Shown here: positions 54,799-64,000 of the stretch, piece by piece | Layout: the number at the start of each line of letters is the position of its first letter | Numbering within the stretch: position 1 is the first letter of the stretch | Assembly: GCF_000275845.1 (NCBI RefSeq) | Contig: NW_006766883.1 | Coordinates: 1,139,163-1,203,162 of the forward strand | Reading direction: 5' to 3' | DNA length: 64,000 bases | Source of the DNA: Dichomitus squalens LYAD-421 SS1 | Lineage: Eukaryota > Basidiomycota > Agaricomycetes > Polyporales > Polyporaceae | Notes under the pieces: generated by a model | Database searches by the model: none | Told to the model about the DNA's origin: nothing | What the model saw: the letters and a program-made list of their open reading frames with translations, nothing else | Position numbers and translations under genes: made by a program

Positions 54799-55922
54799 GG
54801 TATCTGTGCGCGAGTAGGAGATGTACCCGTTGACCGGTCAAGACGCGGCCATTTTGTACGTTGAAGCCGCTGTCGGGTCTGTCCTCGTGTTGTGGCTCTA
54901 GAACGATTACTATCGCAAACTAGAAGACTGTAGATGTCGATGCACGTCGCCAGCACCACGCTGAAATCGGAGAGTCCGTCGCGATTGAGTATATCAAGGT
55001 AGAAATCTGGGCAGTGTCAGCTTCTCTGTGTGAAGGCTCTGGACCATCTTCGACAGTCAGGCTCCGAAACATTAGAGAGGAATCCCACGTGGAATAAACT
55101 CTACACGGCAGAATTCGCCAACTCTCTAATCGTGAGGTCACATTGGCCGCGGCGTGGACTGATAATGCCGTTATATGACATTTCGGGGTGACGCTAGCTC
55201 TCACGCTCGAACAGAAAGAAGCCTGCGAAGGTGTGCATGGTCATTAGGTGGAAGGAGAACTTTCACGATGGGATGCCTTGGAACTAACCTCTCATCGACT
55301 AGATGCTGGGAAGCGGCAGCAGAGAAATATCAAACTTTTGAGCCTCGTGCTCAACCTTGGCACGACACGATGTCAGAGGTCAGGTTGGGACCATGAGCGA
55401 ATCCGGGATATGTCGGTTATGCAAAGAACAAGATCGTCTAGCCAGACATGAGTCTGAGCCGAGCGGTCAAGACAAGTACTTAGCGCAATTGCATCAAGGC
55501 AAGCCAGCTGTAACCAGCAGGTAACCATGATGTTCCGTATCAAGAGAATGAGCGTCTGATGATGGAGGGAGGTTCCCGTGCCGGCCGGCGACCGGGGGGT
55601 TGTTCCGGAACAACAGCTTCTCAGTGTTGGAACTCCGCATCGCTCTACAGGCGCCTCAGTCTCACAGGGCAGAATCCGTCAACGCCTCCTCAAGACCCCC
55701 TTCAAGGTGAGTATGCCCGTTTACAACCTCGAAATGCTGCTAGACTGTCTCTACGGATGTCCTTTGTATGGTCCATCGCATTTTTTACTTGGAGGAAGTG
55801 CTGGAAACGGGTGGATTGACCATACTTAGGACGGATGTACCGACGGACCTTCATCTGGCAACTTCTGTGTATTCCCCTCTGACCTCTTTGCTGATCTCCC
55901 ATCTTCATCTCCAGACTAAGAC
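54799..55922. promoter_or_regulatory. long upstream region between the MetE-like gene and RPL13
   Basis: About 1.1 kb between divergent starts. A donor-like AAG|GTGAGT near 55,708 and an acceptor-like CTCCAG just before the RPL13 start (near 55,915) could frame a 5' UTR intron of about 200 nt. No protein gene is convincing. Confidence 0.35.
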
Positions 55923-56721
55923 ATGGGTTTCCGCTACAACAACGGTTCGTAAAGGGCTCCGAGCGTGCCAGATTGCTAAATAATTGAATGGCATCTCGTA
56001 ATCTACAGTCCTTCACGCCAACCACTTCCGCAAGGACTGGCAGAGCCGTGTCCGTACCTGGTTCGACCAACCCGGTCGCAAGCTTCGTCGCCGCCAGGCC
56101 CGCAAGGCGAAGGCCGCCAAGCTCGGCGTTCGCCCCCTCACCCTCCTCCGCCCCGCCGTTCGCGCACAGACCGTGCGCTACAACAGGAAGGTCCGCGAGG
56201 GTCGTGGGTTCACCCTGGCCGAGCTCAAGGAGGCTGGTATTGGCAAGAAGGAGGCTCGTGGTATCGGCATTGTTGTCGACCACCGGAGGCGAAACCTGAG
56301 CGAGGAGGGCAAGGCTGTCAATGTTGAGCGCCTGAAGGCGTACAAGGCCCGCCTCATTGTCTTCCCCCGCAACGCCAAGAAGCCCAAGCAGGGCGACTCC
56401 ACCGTATGTTTTATCCTTCTATCATGTATTGAGCAGCTTGTAACGTGGAGGTCAGGGCGAGGATCTTACTGCTCCCATCTCTCGCACCTCCATTCCCCTC
56501 CCTCCCCCCTTCGTTCCCGAGGCTCCCCGCAAGATTACCGAAGAGGAGCGCGAGTTCCAGGCTTATCGCACCCTCCGCAACGAGCGTGCCGCCGCCCGCA
56601 ACGAGGGCAAGCGCAAGATCCGGGAAGCGAAGGTTTGTTATCACGTTTTGTTCTTCGGTTGCATACTCACAGTCTCGATATCCTGCAGAAGGCGGAGGAG
56701 GAGGCGAACAAGAAGAAGTAA
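55923..56721 (+). CDS. RPL13: 60S ribosomal protein eL13
   Basis: Large-subunit ribosomal protein. The first coding exon is tiny: MGFRYNN, from 55923. It is joined over a 65-nt or so intron to [20 protein letters not shown]. Then follow [60 protein letters not shown] and [40 protein letters not shown] closes the core. A further exon after about 56,520 gives [36 protein letters not shown], and a last short exon [10 protein letters not shown] ends at 56721. Codon bias is strong. The intron near 56,404-56,520 is longer than its neighbours. A 193-residue frame on the other strand is a shadow of this gene. Confidence 0.95.
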
Positions 56722-57009
56722 ACTACTTGTACACGACTTCTTCCTTTCCTGTACCACCTCTCCACCATGCTTCCGCACGCCTATCTCATGTACTCAAAAG
56801 CTGGCACGCCATGGGTCTTATAGCATCATATGCCACATGCATCAATATGATTGCACTTTTGGTTGGGCTCCTACCCCAACTCTACTAACGAATATGGCCA
56901 CTGAGCCTTAGCAACGGGTATTGTGTCACAGACATCACAAATCTAGCGTGCTATCGCTCTAGTTTCTCTATACAATTCCAGCACAATTGAGGCAGCAAGG
57001 CAGCTGTAA

Positions 57010-58805
57010 TCAGCCCTTCATGGCTTCCTTAACCTCCGAGTCCGCCACCATTCCGATGATCTTGATCTGGTCAGCGACCTCCTTCAGCACCCCTCGCACC
57101 TCCGCATTGCCATCTGCGAAGCCGAACTCGGCGTACTCCAGCCCGCGCTCCTTCGCGTACTCTTTCACGATCAAGCTCGCCTGCCGGAGGTTGTGTCTGG
57201 GCAAACGCGGGAAGAGGTGATGCGTCACTTGCAAGTGCAGCCCACCGTGGATGAACTCAATGCTCTCAGAGCAAATCACGTCGACAGTCGTGCGCAGTTG
57301 GCGCGCGAAGAACGACTCGACTGGCCCCAGGTCAACCGTTGAACGTGAAAAGTGTGACAGCACAATCTAGAATGACAGGCTCAGGAGGGCATGCGACACA
57401 CATCGTCGCGACGATGACTCACCTGCACGTGTACGGGGCTCGCAGCGATATGGCTGACGAGCAGATAGACGAGGATGTTCTTCCATGAGCCGCAGCCCTT
57501 CAGGACGGCGCCGTACCAGGTGAAGAAGAGACCGAGCGCGAAGACCTCGGCCCACCACCACCAGCGGCCGCCGCGAGCCTTCTTGGGCTCAAAGGCGGTT
57601 TTGAAGAGGTAACCGTAAGAAAGGGCGTAGAGGTTGAAGCGGGCGAGGGAGAGGACGACGTAAAAGAGCTTGTGTTGTAAGGAGATGAAGAACTTCGCCG
57701 GTGCGTCGAAAGTCATCTCGCGCTTGTAGTACGAGGACCAGAGTGATCTGAGGAAGACGGGGCTAATGGCAAAGAAGGGGAGGTGCTGAATATCGGGATC
57801 ACTGTTCGGCAGAGAACGTCAGGCCACTGTATAGGACGCGTGGGTGTAAGAGACGTACTGAGTGGGGTGGTTAGGTACCACTTCGTATACGGGGGCTTGT
57901 CACTACGATGGCCCGACGAGAGATACAAGATGACTTACAATGGTGCACGTTATGATTCTGGACATGCCGTGAGCGTAATGAATAAGCACATTGGATTTTG
58001 GTCTACTCACGTTTACCCACCAGCCTATGCTCAATCCACCCAAGAAATCCGCAATAAAGATAGAAATGAGGCGATCAAGGGTCCAGTTGTGCGTCACACC
58101 GACATGGCCCAGGTCATGCGCGGTGAAAGTAAGCTGCTGCCAGAACAGCCCGAGCAACAGAGCACTAGGAATGAGCCAGCCCTTCGAATAGCAGACGGCA
58201 GACAGAACCGCGAGCAGCGTATACCGCACGATCTCTGGCCCGTACCCAGTGATGTACCGACACTGGTATAGGCCCGCGTCCTTGACCCGCCTGTGTAGCT
58301 CCTGGTACGCTTCCGAGTTCAGCTTCTCGTTCTTGAGCGATAGCGAGTTCGGTGCGGGCTGCAAGTCCGCTAGCGTCGGCGCGGGCCCCGCGGGAGGCGT
58401 TCCGTCTCCCTTCACGAGCAGGATCGACGGCTCGGCCTCCGTTGTCGCATGTACCGCGCGCGCCTCGTTATACCACTCCGTCTTGCCATCCTTTCCGTTC
58501 CTACGCACCCAGCCGGTTGCGATGGGGGGCACAAAGGGCGCCCAGCCGTCCTCGCCCACATCGACCTGCCCGATCACGTACCCCTTCATGCGCTGGAGGG
58601 TCTCCTGCGAGTGGAACGCCCCAATCTCGTCCGTCGCGTCGCGCCCGACGAAGTGCAGGATAGAGAGGTTGCCGCCGGGGTGCAGAGAGAGCCAGGACGC
58701 AGGGACGCGGACGAGGTTGCCGTTCAAGACGAACACTGAATCCCCGGCGAGAATTCTGGCCGCGACTTGCTCGCGAGTCCAGACTTGCGTCGGCGGGAGG
58801 CCCAT
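57010..58805 (-). CDS. cytochrome b5-fusion delta-8 sphingolipid desaturase
   Basis: Front-end desaturase of the ER that adds the delta-8 double bond to the long-chain base of glucosylceramides. The start at 58805 gives MGLPPTQVWTREQVAARILA. The b5 domain has the heme motif SWLSLHPGGNLSILHFVGRD. Histidine box 1 is QQLTFTAHDLGHVGVTHNW. Box 2, NHNVHH, lies in a 19-nt micro-exon (57957-57939), and the text continues PVYEVVPNHPTHDPDIQHLP. Box 3 is the front-end type with Gln, LHLQVTHHLFPRLPRHNLRQ. At least four membrane segments lie between. The stop at 57010 follows MVADSEVKEAMKG. The longer reading frame up to 59069 is not needed because the b5 domain starts at 58805. Fatty-acid front-end desaturases share this layout, so the exact substrate is inferred. 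Confidence 0.85.
57939..57957 (-). other. 19-nt micro-exon carrying histidine box 2 of the desaturase
   Basis: Bounded by TCCAG on the 5' side and GTAAGT on the 3' side; reads NHNVHH in phase with the previous exon ending WWVN. Confidence 0.75.
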
Positions 58806-59331
58806 GTTTGGGGTCGGCTGGCGCGAAGAGGAACGTAGGGGGTGGGGATTATTGGCGACGCCGCCTGTGCTGTATGTACTAACGGCGCAGCCCAGGCGGT
58901 ATTTCGAGGATCTGGAATCGCTAGCAGCCACAGTACAAACAGGTGTATACACCGCTCGCTGCCCAGCATGGCAGGTCCCACGCCGCACGAGGCAGGAACT
59001 TCCAACGGGCGCGCACCGAGCTTGCGGCGGTCTCGTACACAGCCTGAGCGTCGACTTGGATATGGACACCGATTGATCATCGTATTAGCACAACTGATGA
59101 GAGTGGCAAAGTATTGCTCAGTATGGACTTTCAAATGCGGACTATTACTTTGTGCTTTACTCCGCACTTCTTTCGAGAGACACCTCTTGTTTCGGCGCAC
59201 TCGTCCTTGAATTAGAAGGCCCGCGTAGAGTACACACAGAGAACAGTCTTGTATCGTTATCCGTCCAATCACCGCCGTCGGCTGAGTCTAAGCAGCAGTG
59301 CCCATGGCGCTGGAAGCTCACTTAGATCAAC
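58806..59331. other. gap between the desaturase and the phosphoesterase
   Basis: Both genes read left: the desaturase promoter and the 3' end of the phosphoesterase. The open frame continuing upstream of the desaturase start to 59,069 lacks family features. Confidence 0.4.
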
Positions 59332-60287
59332 TTATATTTCTACCACCATGTGAGGCTCAAAGCCGTCCATGGCATGCCGATAACCCCTCGGATTGCTCAC
59401 AACCCTCACACCCTTCCTCTCGAAGTCGCACGGCCAGTGCGTGTGTCCGAACATCCACACCTTCACCCGCTCGTTCCAGCACGGCCCTTCCGTCAACTCC
59501 GTCGCGAACGCCGAGTTCAGCGGCCCCCCGACGAACCTCTCCTCGGACGTGTCCGCGACGGTGGGCGCGTGGTGGGTCATCACGACGATCCGCCGATGGG
59601 GCTCGTCGCGGGCGATCTGCGTGATGCTCCGCTCGAGCCACTCGACGTCCCGCCGGTGGAGGGCCGTGTACGTCGCGATGTTCATGTCCGAGATGAGGCG
59701 GAAGTCGTTCAGGCCTAAGCAGAGCATCTCGGCGTTCAGCATGTCGAGGCGGGACCACAGCGTGCAGCCGAGCACGGTGACCGTATCGGAGAGGTCGAAC
59801 CGCGTGCGGTCGAGGAGGACGAAACGGCCGATGGACTGGCCGGCGGGCGGGTTGGCTGCCCATTCGTCGCACTGTGCGGCGAATGCGACGAGTCTGCGGT
59901 TTGACGCTTCCTTCAATCGAGTGGGTGAGCCGCCGGGCCAATTAGATACATTACATGTACGAGATTACTGACCAGAGACGAGTGGTATGCTTCGTGGTTA
60001 CCGGAGAGGAAGAGCACCAATTTGAACCGCTTCAGCTGGGAACGAAGCCAGGCGAAGAAACGGTCGTCTCGCGTTACACCGATGTCTCCAAGCAATGCAA
60101 GGACGTCGGCGCGTGCCGGGAAGTCGTATTCAAAAACATGTCCGTCCTCGCTGTATCCTGATTCTGGATGATAAGGCCGAGGCATCTCCAGGTGCAGGTC
60201 GCTCAGGAGCTGAATACGGACTGTAGGCAAGGTAGAGCTTGTTTCGGTTTCGGAGTGCTCCCCCATGATTTCGTCAGGATGATTCAT
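59332..60287 (-). CDS. calcineurin-like metallophosphoesterase
   Basis: Two-exon gene of about 300 residues with the full set of dimetal motifs: IQLLSDLHLEMP (Asp-x-His), LALLGDIGVTRDD, LVLFLSGNHEAYHSS, IVVMTHHAPTVADTS and VKVWMFGHTHWPCDF. The intron lies near 59,985-59,920 and joins the GNHE exon to STRLKEASNRRLVAFAAQCD. The start is the ATG at 60287 (MNHPDEIMGEHSETE), with another ATG 21 bases on at 60266; the choice is open. No signal peptide is visible. The family includes Ser/Thr phosphatases, nucleotide phosphodiesterases and others, and the substrate is not evident here. Similar stand-alone proteins are common in Agaricomycetes. Confidence 0.85.
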
Positions 60288-61184
60288 GTCGTTTGCAGGG
60301 TAATGGCTAATATAGCGTTCTAGCGCGAGCAGAAATACACTGGACGTGCTGTGAGATGTGAACAATGACCTTTGGACGATGTAAGAGTGGACGATATCTG
60401 GCCGTAATCTTCGAGCGCGATTGGAGTGGCTACAACTAATCAAGTTGGCATTTACGGATCGAAGCAGCCGATTGTGCCGCGAAGATCAGTATCGCGCATC
60501 GCATGACGTTGATCTGGGCGAACTGTGTACGCGCAGCATGTGGGACGCAGAGCAATGCCGATGTATACATACGCAAGGAACTCGGGGTGCAGTGATGCCG
60601 GTGAGACGGCAGAAGAAGTTGAAGAGCAGCGGAGGCGGTGCAAGACGAGATCAGTCGTTTTTGGTGATTGTGTCGTGGTCGCCTAGGCGCCAGCATGCAA
60701 ACGTCTGGCAGGTTGACAGCGCCATCAGGGTCGGGATATATTTTCTGCTTCTCGTGTGTGACCCCTCCGTGGCCGTTGAGTTCTAGAGAGGCTCTGGGAA
60801 TGCGAATGGCTAGCAGTGTCGAGGAGTGCTGGTTGAGAGGACACGCAGTGGCTACATAGCTCGGGGTGTCAGGGACGTCCGAGTCGGGATCGCATCGGTC
60901 GGGATTGGCGTGCCAAGCACAGACCAAATCCGGCTACATATGAATTAGGCGCCGTCAGAGGTGTGGGCGGCGTCGGACTCGCGACCTCCACCGCGTCTCT
61001 TCTCTGTTCTCCCTCTTGCGCTCATCATCATCCTTCCCAGCGGCCAGCGCTGTGCAGAGCGTGTAGCACGCCCCTCCACTCGTTTCACACCCCCCTACCT
61101 CCTCCCCGCCTCCACGCCCCATCCCTATCGCCTCTTGGCGCCAACTTGCCTCGCTCTGCACTCCTTGTGTCTGGTCTCTTGTCC
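60288..61184. promoter_or_regulatory. upstream region between the phosphoesterase and the type I membrane protein
   Basis: About 900 bp between divergent starts. A 163-residue leftward frame (60,927-60,436) has no signal, domain or intron evidence. A pyrimidine-rich stretch (60,985-61,180) precedes the membrane protein start. Confidence 0.4.
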
Positions 61185-63061
61185 ATGTGGAAGATCCCCT
61201 CCAGTTTGATCCCGTCCTTGCTCCTACTATGGCCGCTCCAGCAAGTTTACGCGGCCAACTTCACCTTCACTTACGGGCCGGGAACGCAATGCGATGATTT
61301 CCAAGTATCATGGCAAGGTCTGTTGCTGCTCACGCTCTATCCGTCCATCGCGTACTCAACTTGCGCGTGTCCTAGGTGGCGTGGCGCCTTTCAGTCTAAC
61401 CCTTGTCCCCGTATGTTCTTTGCGCACGGTCTCAGAATACTTACGATTTTCAAATTGAAACGCTCTTCCAGTCTTATGGAACGCCGCAAACACTCCCTAT
61501 CCCTACTAACGCTTTCAGTAATAACAAGGGAACGTTCGCAACGACGCTGCTTTTCCCAAAAGGCAATCAGATTATGGCCATCATGTCAGACTCCACTGGA
61601 TTCGCTTCTGGGGGAGTTTCTCCAGTGATCACTGTTGGCGCTTCATTGAGCGGGAATAAATGCAACACCACTGACCCTGGTAGGTCCGTCTGCTGTCCCT
61701 GATGTTCTGCCATACTGACATCGCGGACTAGGTACCGACTTTACCTACGAAACGCCTTTAGCTCTGGCGCAATGCAGGTATGCAAGTCCGTCTGGATTGG
61801 TACATGATCATCGGTCTTACAGCGGCGCAGTACCTATACCTTCAGTGGTTACAGCCTAGGAGCCGTCCAGCCTATAGTGATTAAGGTATGCTGGCGAATG
61901 CACGTATGTTAAAACCAGTTGACTGACCGTCCTTAGGGCGTTATACCGGGTGGCTCTTCCTTCGTCCTGAATCCCCCTCAAGGTGACAGTTTCGACTGGA
62001 TCGTGGATATCAAGGCTGGGACGACGGTATCCTTCATCATGACTGACGCCAAAGGACGACAGGGAGGTGCTTCACAGTTTTTGCCTGTGGCCCTCTCCGC
62101 CGACGCGACGTGTCTCGACAAGAGCTCCCCCGCTTCCGTTTCCAACGCTCCTTCATTGACGTCGTCTACTCACTCGGCAACTCAGACGAAGAGCACCAAA
62201 CCGACTCAGTCAGGCTCTCAGCCATCCGCGTCCGCAACCGCAACCGCATCCCCAGATCCGACGACCACATCCAACGGTGGAACAATAGCCGCCGCGATCG
62301 TCGGCACCATCGTCGCTCTGCTCGTATTAGGCACGCTTTTCTGGTTCTACCTCCGTCGCCGAAACGGCGGCACGTCCATGTTCAAGGGCACATTCGGGCG
62401 TCGGTTCCAGAAGAAGGATGTCGACCTCATGAAATCGGACAGCAACCTGCCCCCTCCCGCCTCCCTAAGCCCGTACCCGCTGTATCACGCGGGAGAAGCT
62501 GCGAGCGACGTGTTCACCCCTAACTCGACCTCAAGCCTCATCATGGGACGACCGAGCGACGTCGGGTCGGCGTTCGGCGCTGCCTCCACGGTCAACTTCG
62601 CTCGTCCTCCTAACTCAACGTCCTCCCACTTCCCTCCGTCTGCCCGCCCTGACACCATGCACGATGGCTCGTTGTTCGGCGCCGAATCTGCGTACGGCGG
62701 CGTCGCCGCGTCTGGCTACGGTAGCTCTGGGTACGGCTACGGCACAGCGGCTGCCGCAGCAGCCGCAGCCCCTCGTCCTGAGGGCAGCATCTTGTCATGG
62801 GACCAGAGCCTCACGTCCAGTGCTGCTCGCCGCAAGGCTGAGCAAGCTGGCGTATCGGCGTACCAACCTCCTGCGCGCTTCATCCTCCACACGGACCTCG
62901 AGGACGACATCCCGCCACCGCCAGAGGACGAAGTCATCGAGCTTCCGCCGCAGTACACAGAGCGACGGGCACCGCCTCCACCTGGATCGGGCGGCTCACG
63001 CGTGTCGGCGTCCTCCCCGGGCCTCGCGTATCGCGACTCGCACGGCTCGCAGCCGTCATAG
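61185..63061 (+). CDS. secreted-ectodomain single-pass membrane protein, unknown
   Basis: The start at 61185 gives a signal peptide (MWKIPSSLIPSLLLLWPLQQ, cleaved after VYA), then NFTFTYGPGTQCDDFQVSWQ, joined over an intron to GGVAPFSLTLVP. The ectodomain of about 250 residues continues TYDFQIETLFQSYGTPQTLP, GTFATTLLFPKGNQIMAIMS, GGSSFVLNPPQGDSFDWIVD and FIMTDAKGRQGGASQF. A Ser/Thr-rich stalk (SSPASVSNAPSLTSSTHSAT) leads to one membrane helix, IAAAIVGTIVALLVLGTLFW, and a stop-transfer FYLRRR. The cytosolic tail of about 230 residues is rich in Ser, Pro and Gly with a run of Ala (near 62,750) and a PPPPEDEVIELPPQYTE segment. The layout resembles fungal wall-stress sensors, but there is no WSC Cys pattern. 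Four or five introns, all in the first third. Confidence 0.7.
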
Positions 63062-64000
63062 TCGGCGTTCGCGCGACCCTCTTCCGCTCCTTTCTGTCTG
63101 CTGCTGTCGTATATAGGGTTTTCGGTATCTATATGCGCTGAGCCATGCCCCCCGTCCTCGAGGCCCTGGTGGTTGTTCCTATGGCTGCGTTTGTGTTGCT
63201 GTTGTTGTCTGGTGGTCGGCTGTTGGTTGGAGCTGGCGTCTCCTTGGTTCACCCGCTTTTTCCCCCTGAGCTGCATGTTGAACACTACTATCCTTCTATA
63301 ACATCCCCCGTCGTTCACCTCGCCATACCCTTGACCCCGCTCCTCATCTCGCGATCGCCACGAAAGTCCCCTCTCCGACCCCGTGCTCCTTGCTCCCACA
63401 TTCATTCGACTTCGCATACACTTCGCATCCGCACGTCCCTTTCAGTCCGACCGACGCGCAGGTCCCGCGCCGACACCGAACTGGCCGCTCTGGGAGTCCT
63501 CTCGTACCGATGTGCGCATACCACACGCGGGACGCGCTCCTTCCGTTTCGGTCGCCGTGCTGGCGTCGCGCAGCGCGTCGAATCCATCGACATCCTTATT
63601 GCTATGATGCTATAGTCATATCCGCACCTGCCTTCCCCCCCACATTTCTTCCAGACCTTCCAGCCGACCGACCCAAGGATACCAGTTTGTTTGTGTAGGG
63701 TAGTCGTGGGCCGCGTGCCGTGTAGTACAACTTCGACGTATTCCACATCCGTCCACCTGTGTGTCTGAAGCCGGTGCGCCCGCTGAACTCTGGCCACCCG
63801 ACGTGCTCCACATTGGGCCACATGCGAGCACCTGTGGGACGACAAAACAATAACGCAGGTCAGTCGCCTGACCGTGGTATGTGCAGATGGGCGAATGTGG
63901 AAACATGTGGATAGTCCATATGTCGCGATTTATTGGGAAAGCGGTACGTGTGGTAAACTAAGCAATCGGCGAACGTACTAGAACAAGAGACGTAGACGTG
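63062..64000. other. 3' flank without a recognised gene
   Basis: A rightward frame of 156 codons (63,145-63,615) overlaps leftward frames of similar length; none has family motifs, splice signals or codon bias. Probably 3' UTR and intergenic DNA. Confidence 0.4.

Noticed and set aside
55702..56283. 193-codon leftward frame over RPL13
   Set aside because: It lies antisense to the clear eL13 exon and is a by-product of its strong codon bias.
57903..59069. Desaturase start 88 residues upstream
   Set aside because: The extra stretch has no conserved sequence and the cytochrome b5 domain begins right after the ATG at 58805.
60436..60927. 163-codon leftward frame in the long gap
   Set aside because: No signal peptide, domain, splice or codon evidence; compatible with chance in GC-rich DNA.
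63145..63615. 156-codon rightward frame with a hydrophobic N-terminus
   Set aside because: It lies just after the stop of the membrane protein, overlaps leftward frames of like length and has no family features.
1..64000. Mobile elements, tRNA or rRNA genes, CRISPR arrays
   Set aside because: Reading both strands I saw no transposase or reverse transcriptase motifs, no terminal repeats, no tRNA-like clover-leaf boxes and no regular spacer arrays. A tRNA or repeat scan would be decisive.

Overview
The window is a gene-dense stretch of a mushroom-forming basidiomycete nuclear chromosome (Agaricomycotina; the class is inferred from gene content and intron style, and the species cannot be named). 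Coding regions are cut by many short GT-AG introns of about 50-65 nt, gene order alternates strand, and the proteins are fungal housekeeping types. I recognise 31 protein genes, all apparently single copy, and no tRNA, rRNA, transposon or CRISPR signal.

Layout. 1-12.7 kb: RRP36 (cut by the window start), an FMN reductase, a large multi-pass membrane protein of unknown function, a DUF2235 hydrolase, NUS1 (dolichol synthesis) and SEC17 (alpha-SNAP). 13-25.2 kb: PCM1 (UDP-GlcNAc pathway), DUG3 (glutathione breakdown), ICE2 (ER membrane), the molybdopterin synthase large subunit, a fused pseudouridine glycosidase/kinase, and the mitochondrial helicase IRC3. 25.5-35.4 kb: ADP/ATP carrier, a SIZ1-type SUMO ligase, nudC, a secreted KEX2-processed repeat protein, and ESF1. 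35.9-44.6 kb: an EED-like Polycomb WD40 protein, complex I subunit B14.7, a BRCT/Myb/polyQ protein, cytosolic uS9 (RPS16) and mitochondrial uL4. 45-64 kb: RAD51, SER3, HIS7, PAL1, a short MetE-like protein, RPL13, a cytochrome b5-type sphingolipid desaturase, a metallophosphoesterase and a type I membrane protein.

Many neighbours are divergent pairs sharing 150-500 bp promoters: RRP36/FMN reductase, SEC17/PCM1, MOCS2B/pseudouridine enzyme, SIZ1/nudC, repeat protein/ESF1, EED/complex I, RPS16/MRPL4 and SER3/HIS7. Several are functionally suggestive. SER3/HIS7 couples two amino-acid pathways and carries two near-Gcn4 sites. RPS16/MRPL4 couples cytosolic and mitochondrial ribosomes.

The most unusual locus is 31549-32503, a precursor with a signal peptide and eight tandem peptide units. 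Six units follow a Lys-Arg site, and all conserve a G-x-IVPFVN core while the DNA has drifted at silent sites. This looks like an uncharacterised family of secreted signalling or surface peptides. Gene ends below are start and stop codons; introns lie inside the given spans and most exon edges were inferred by eye.
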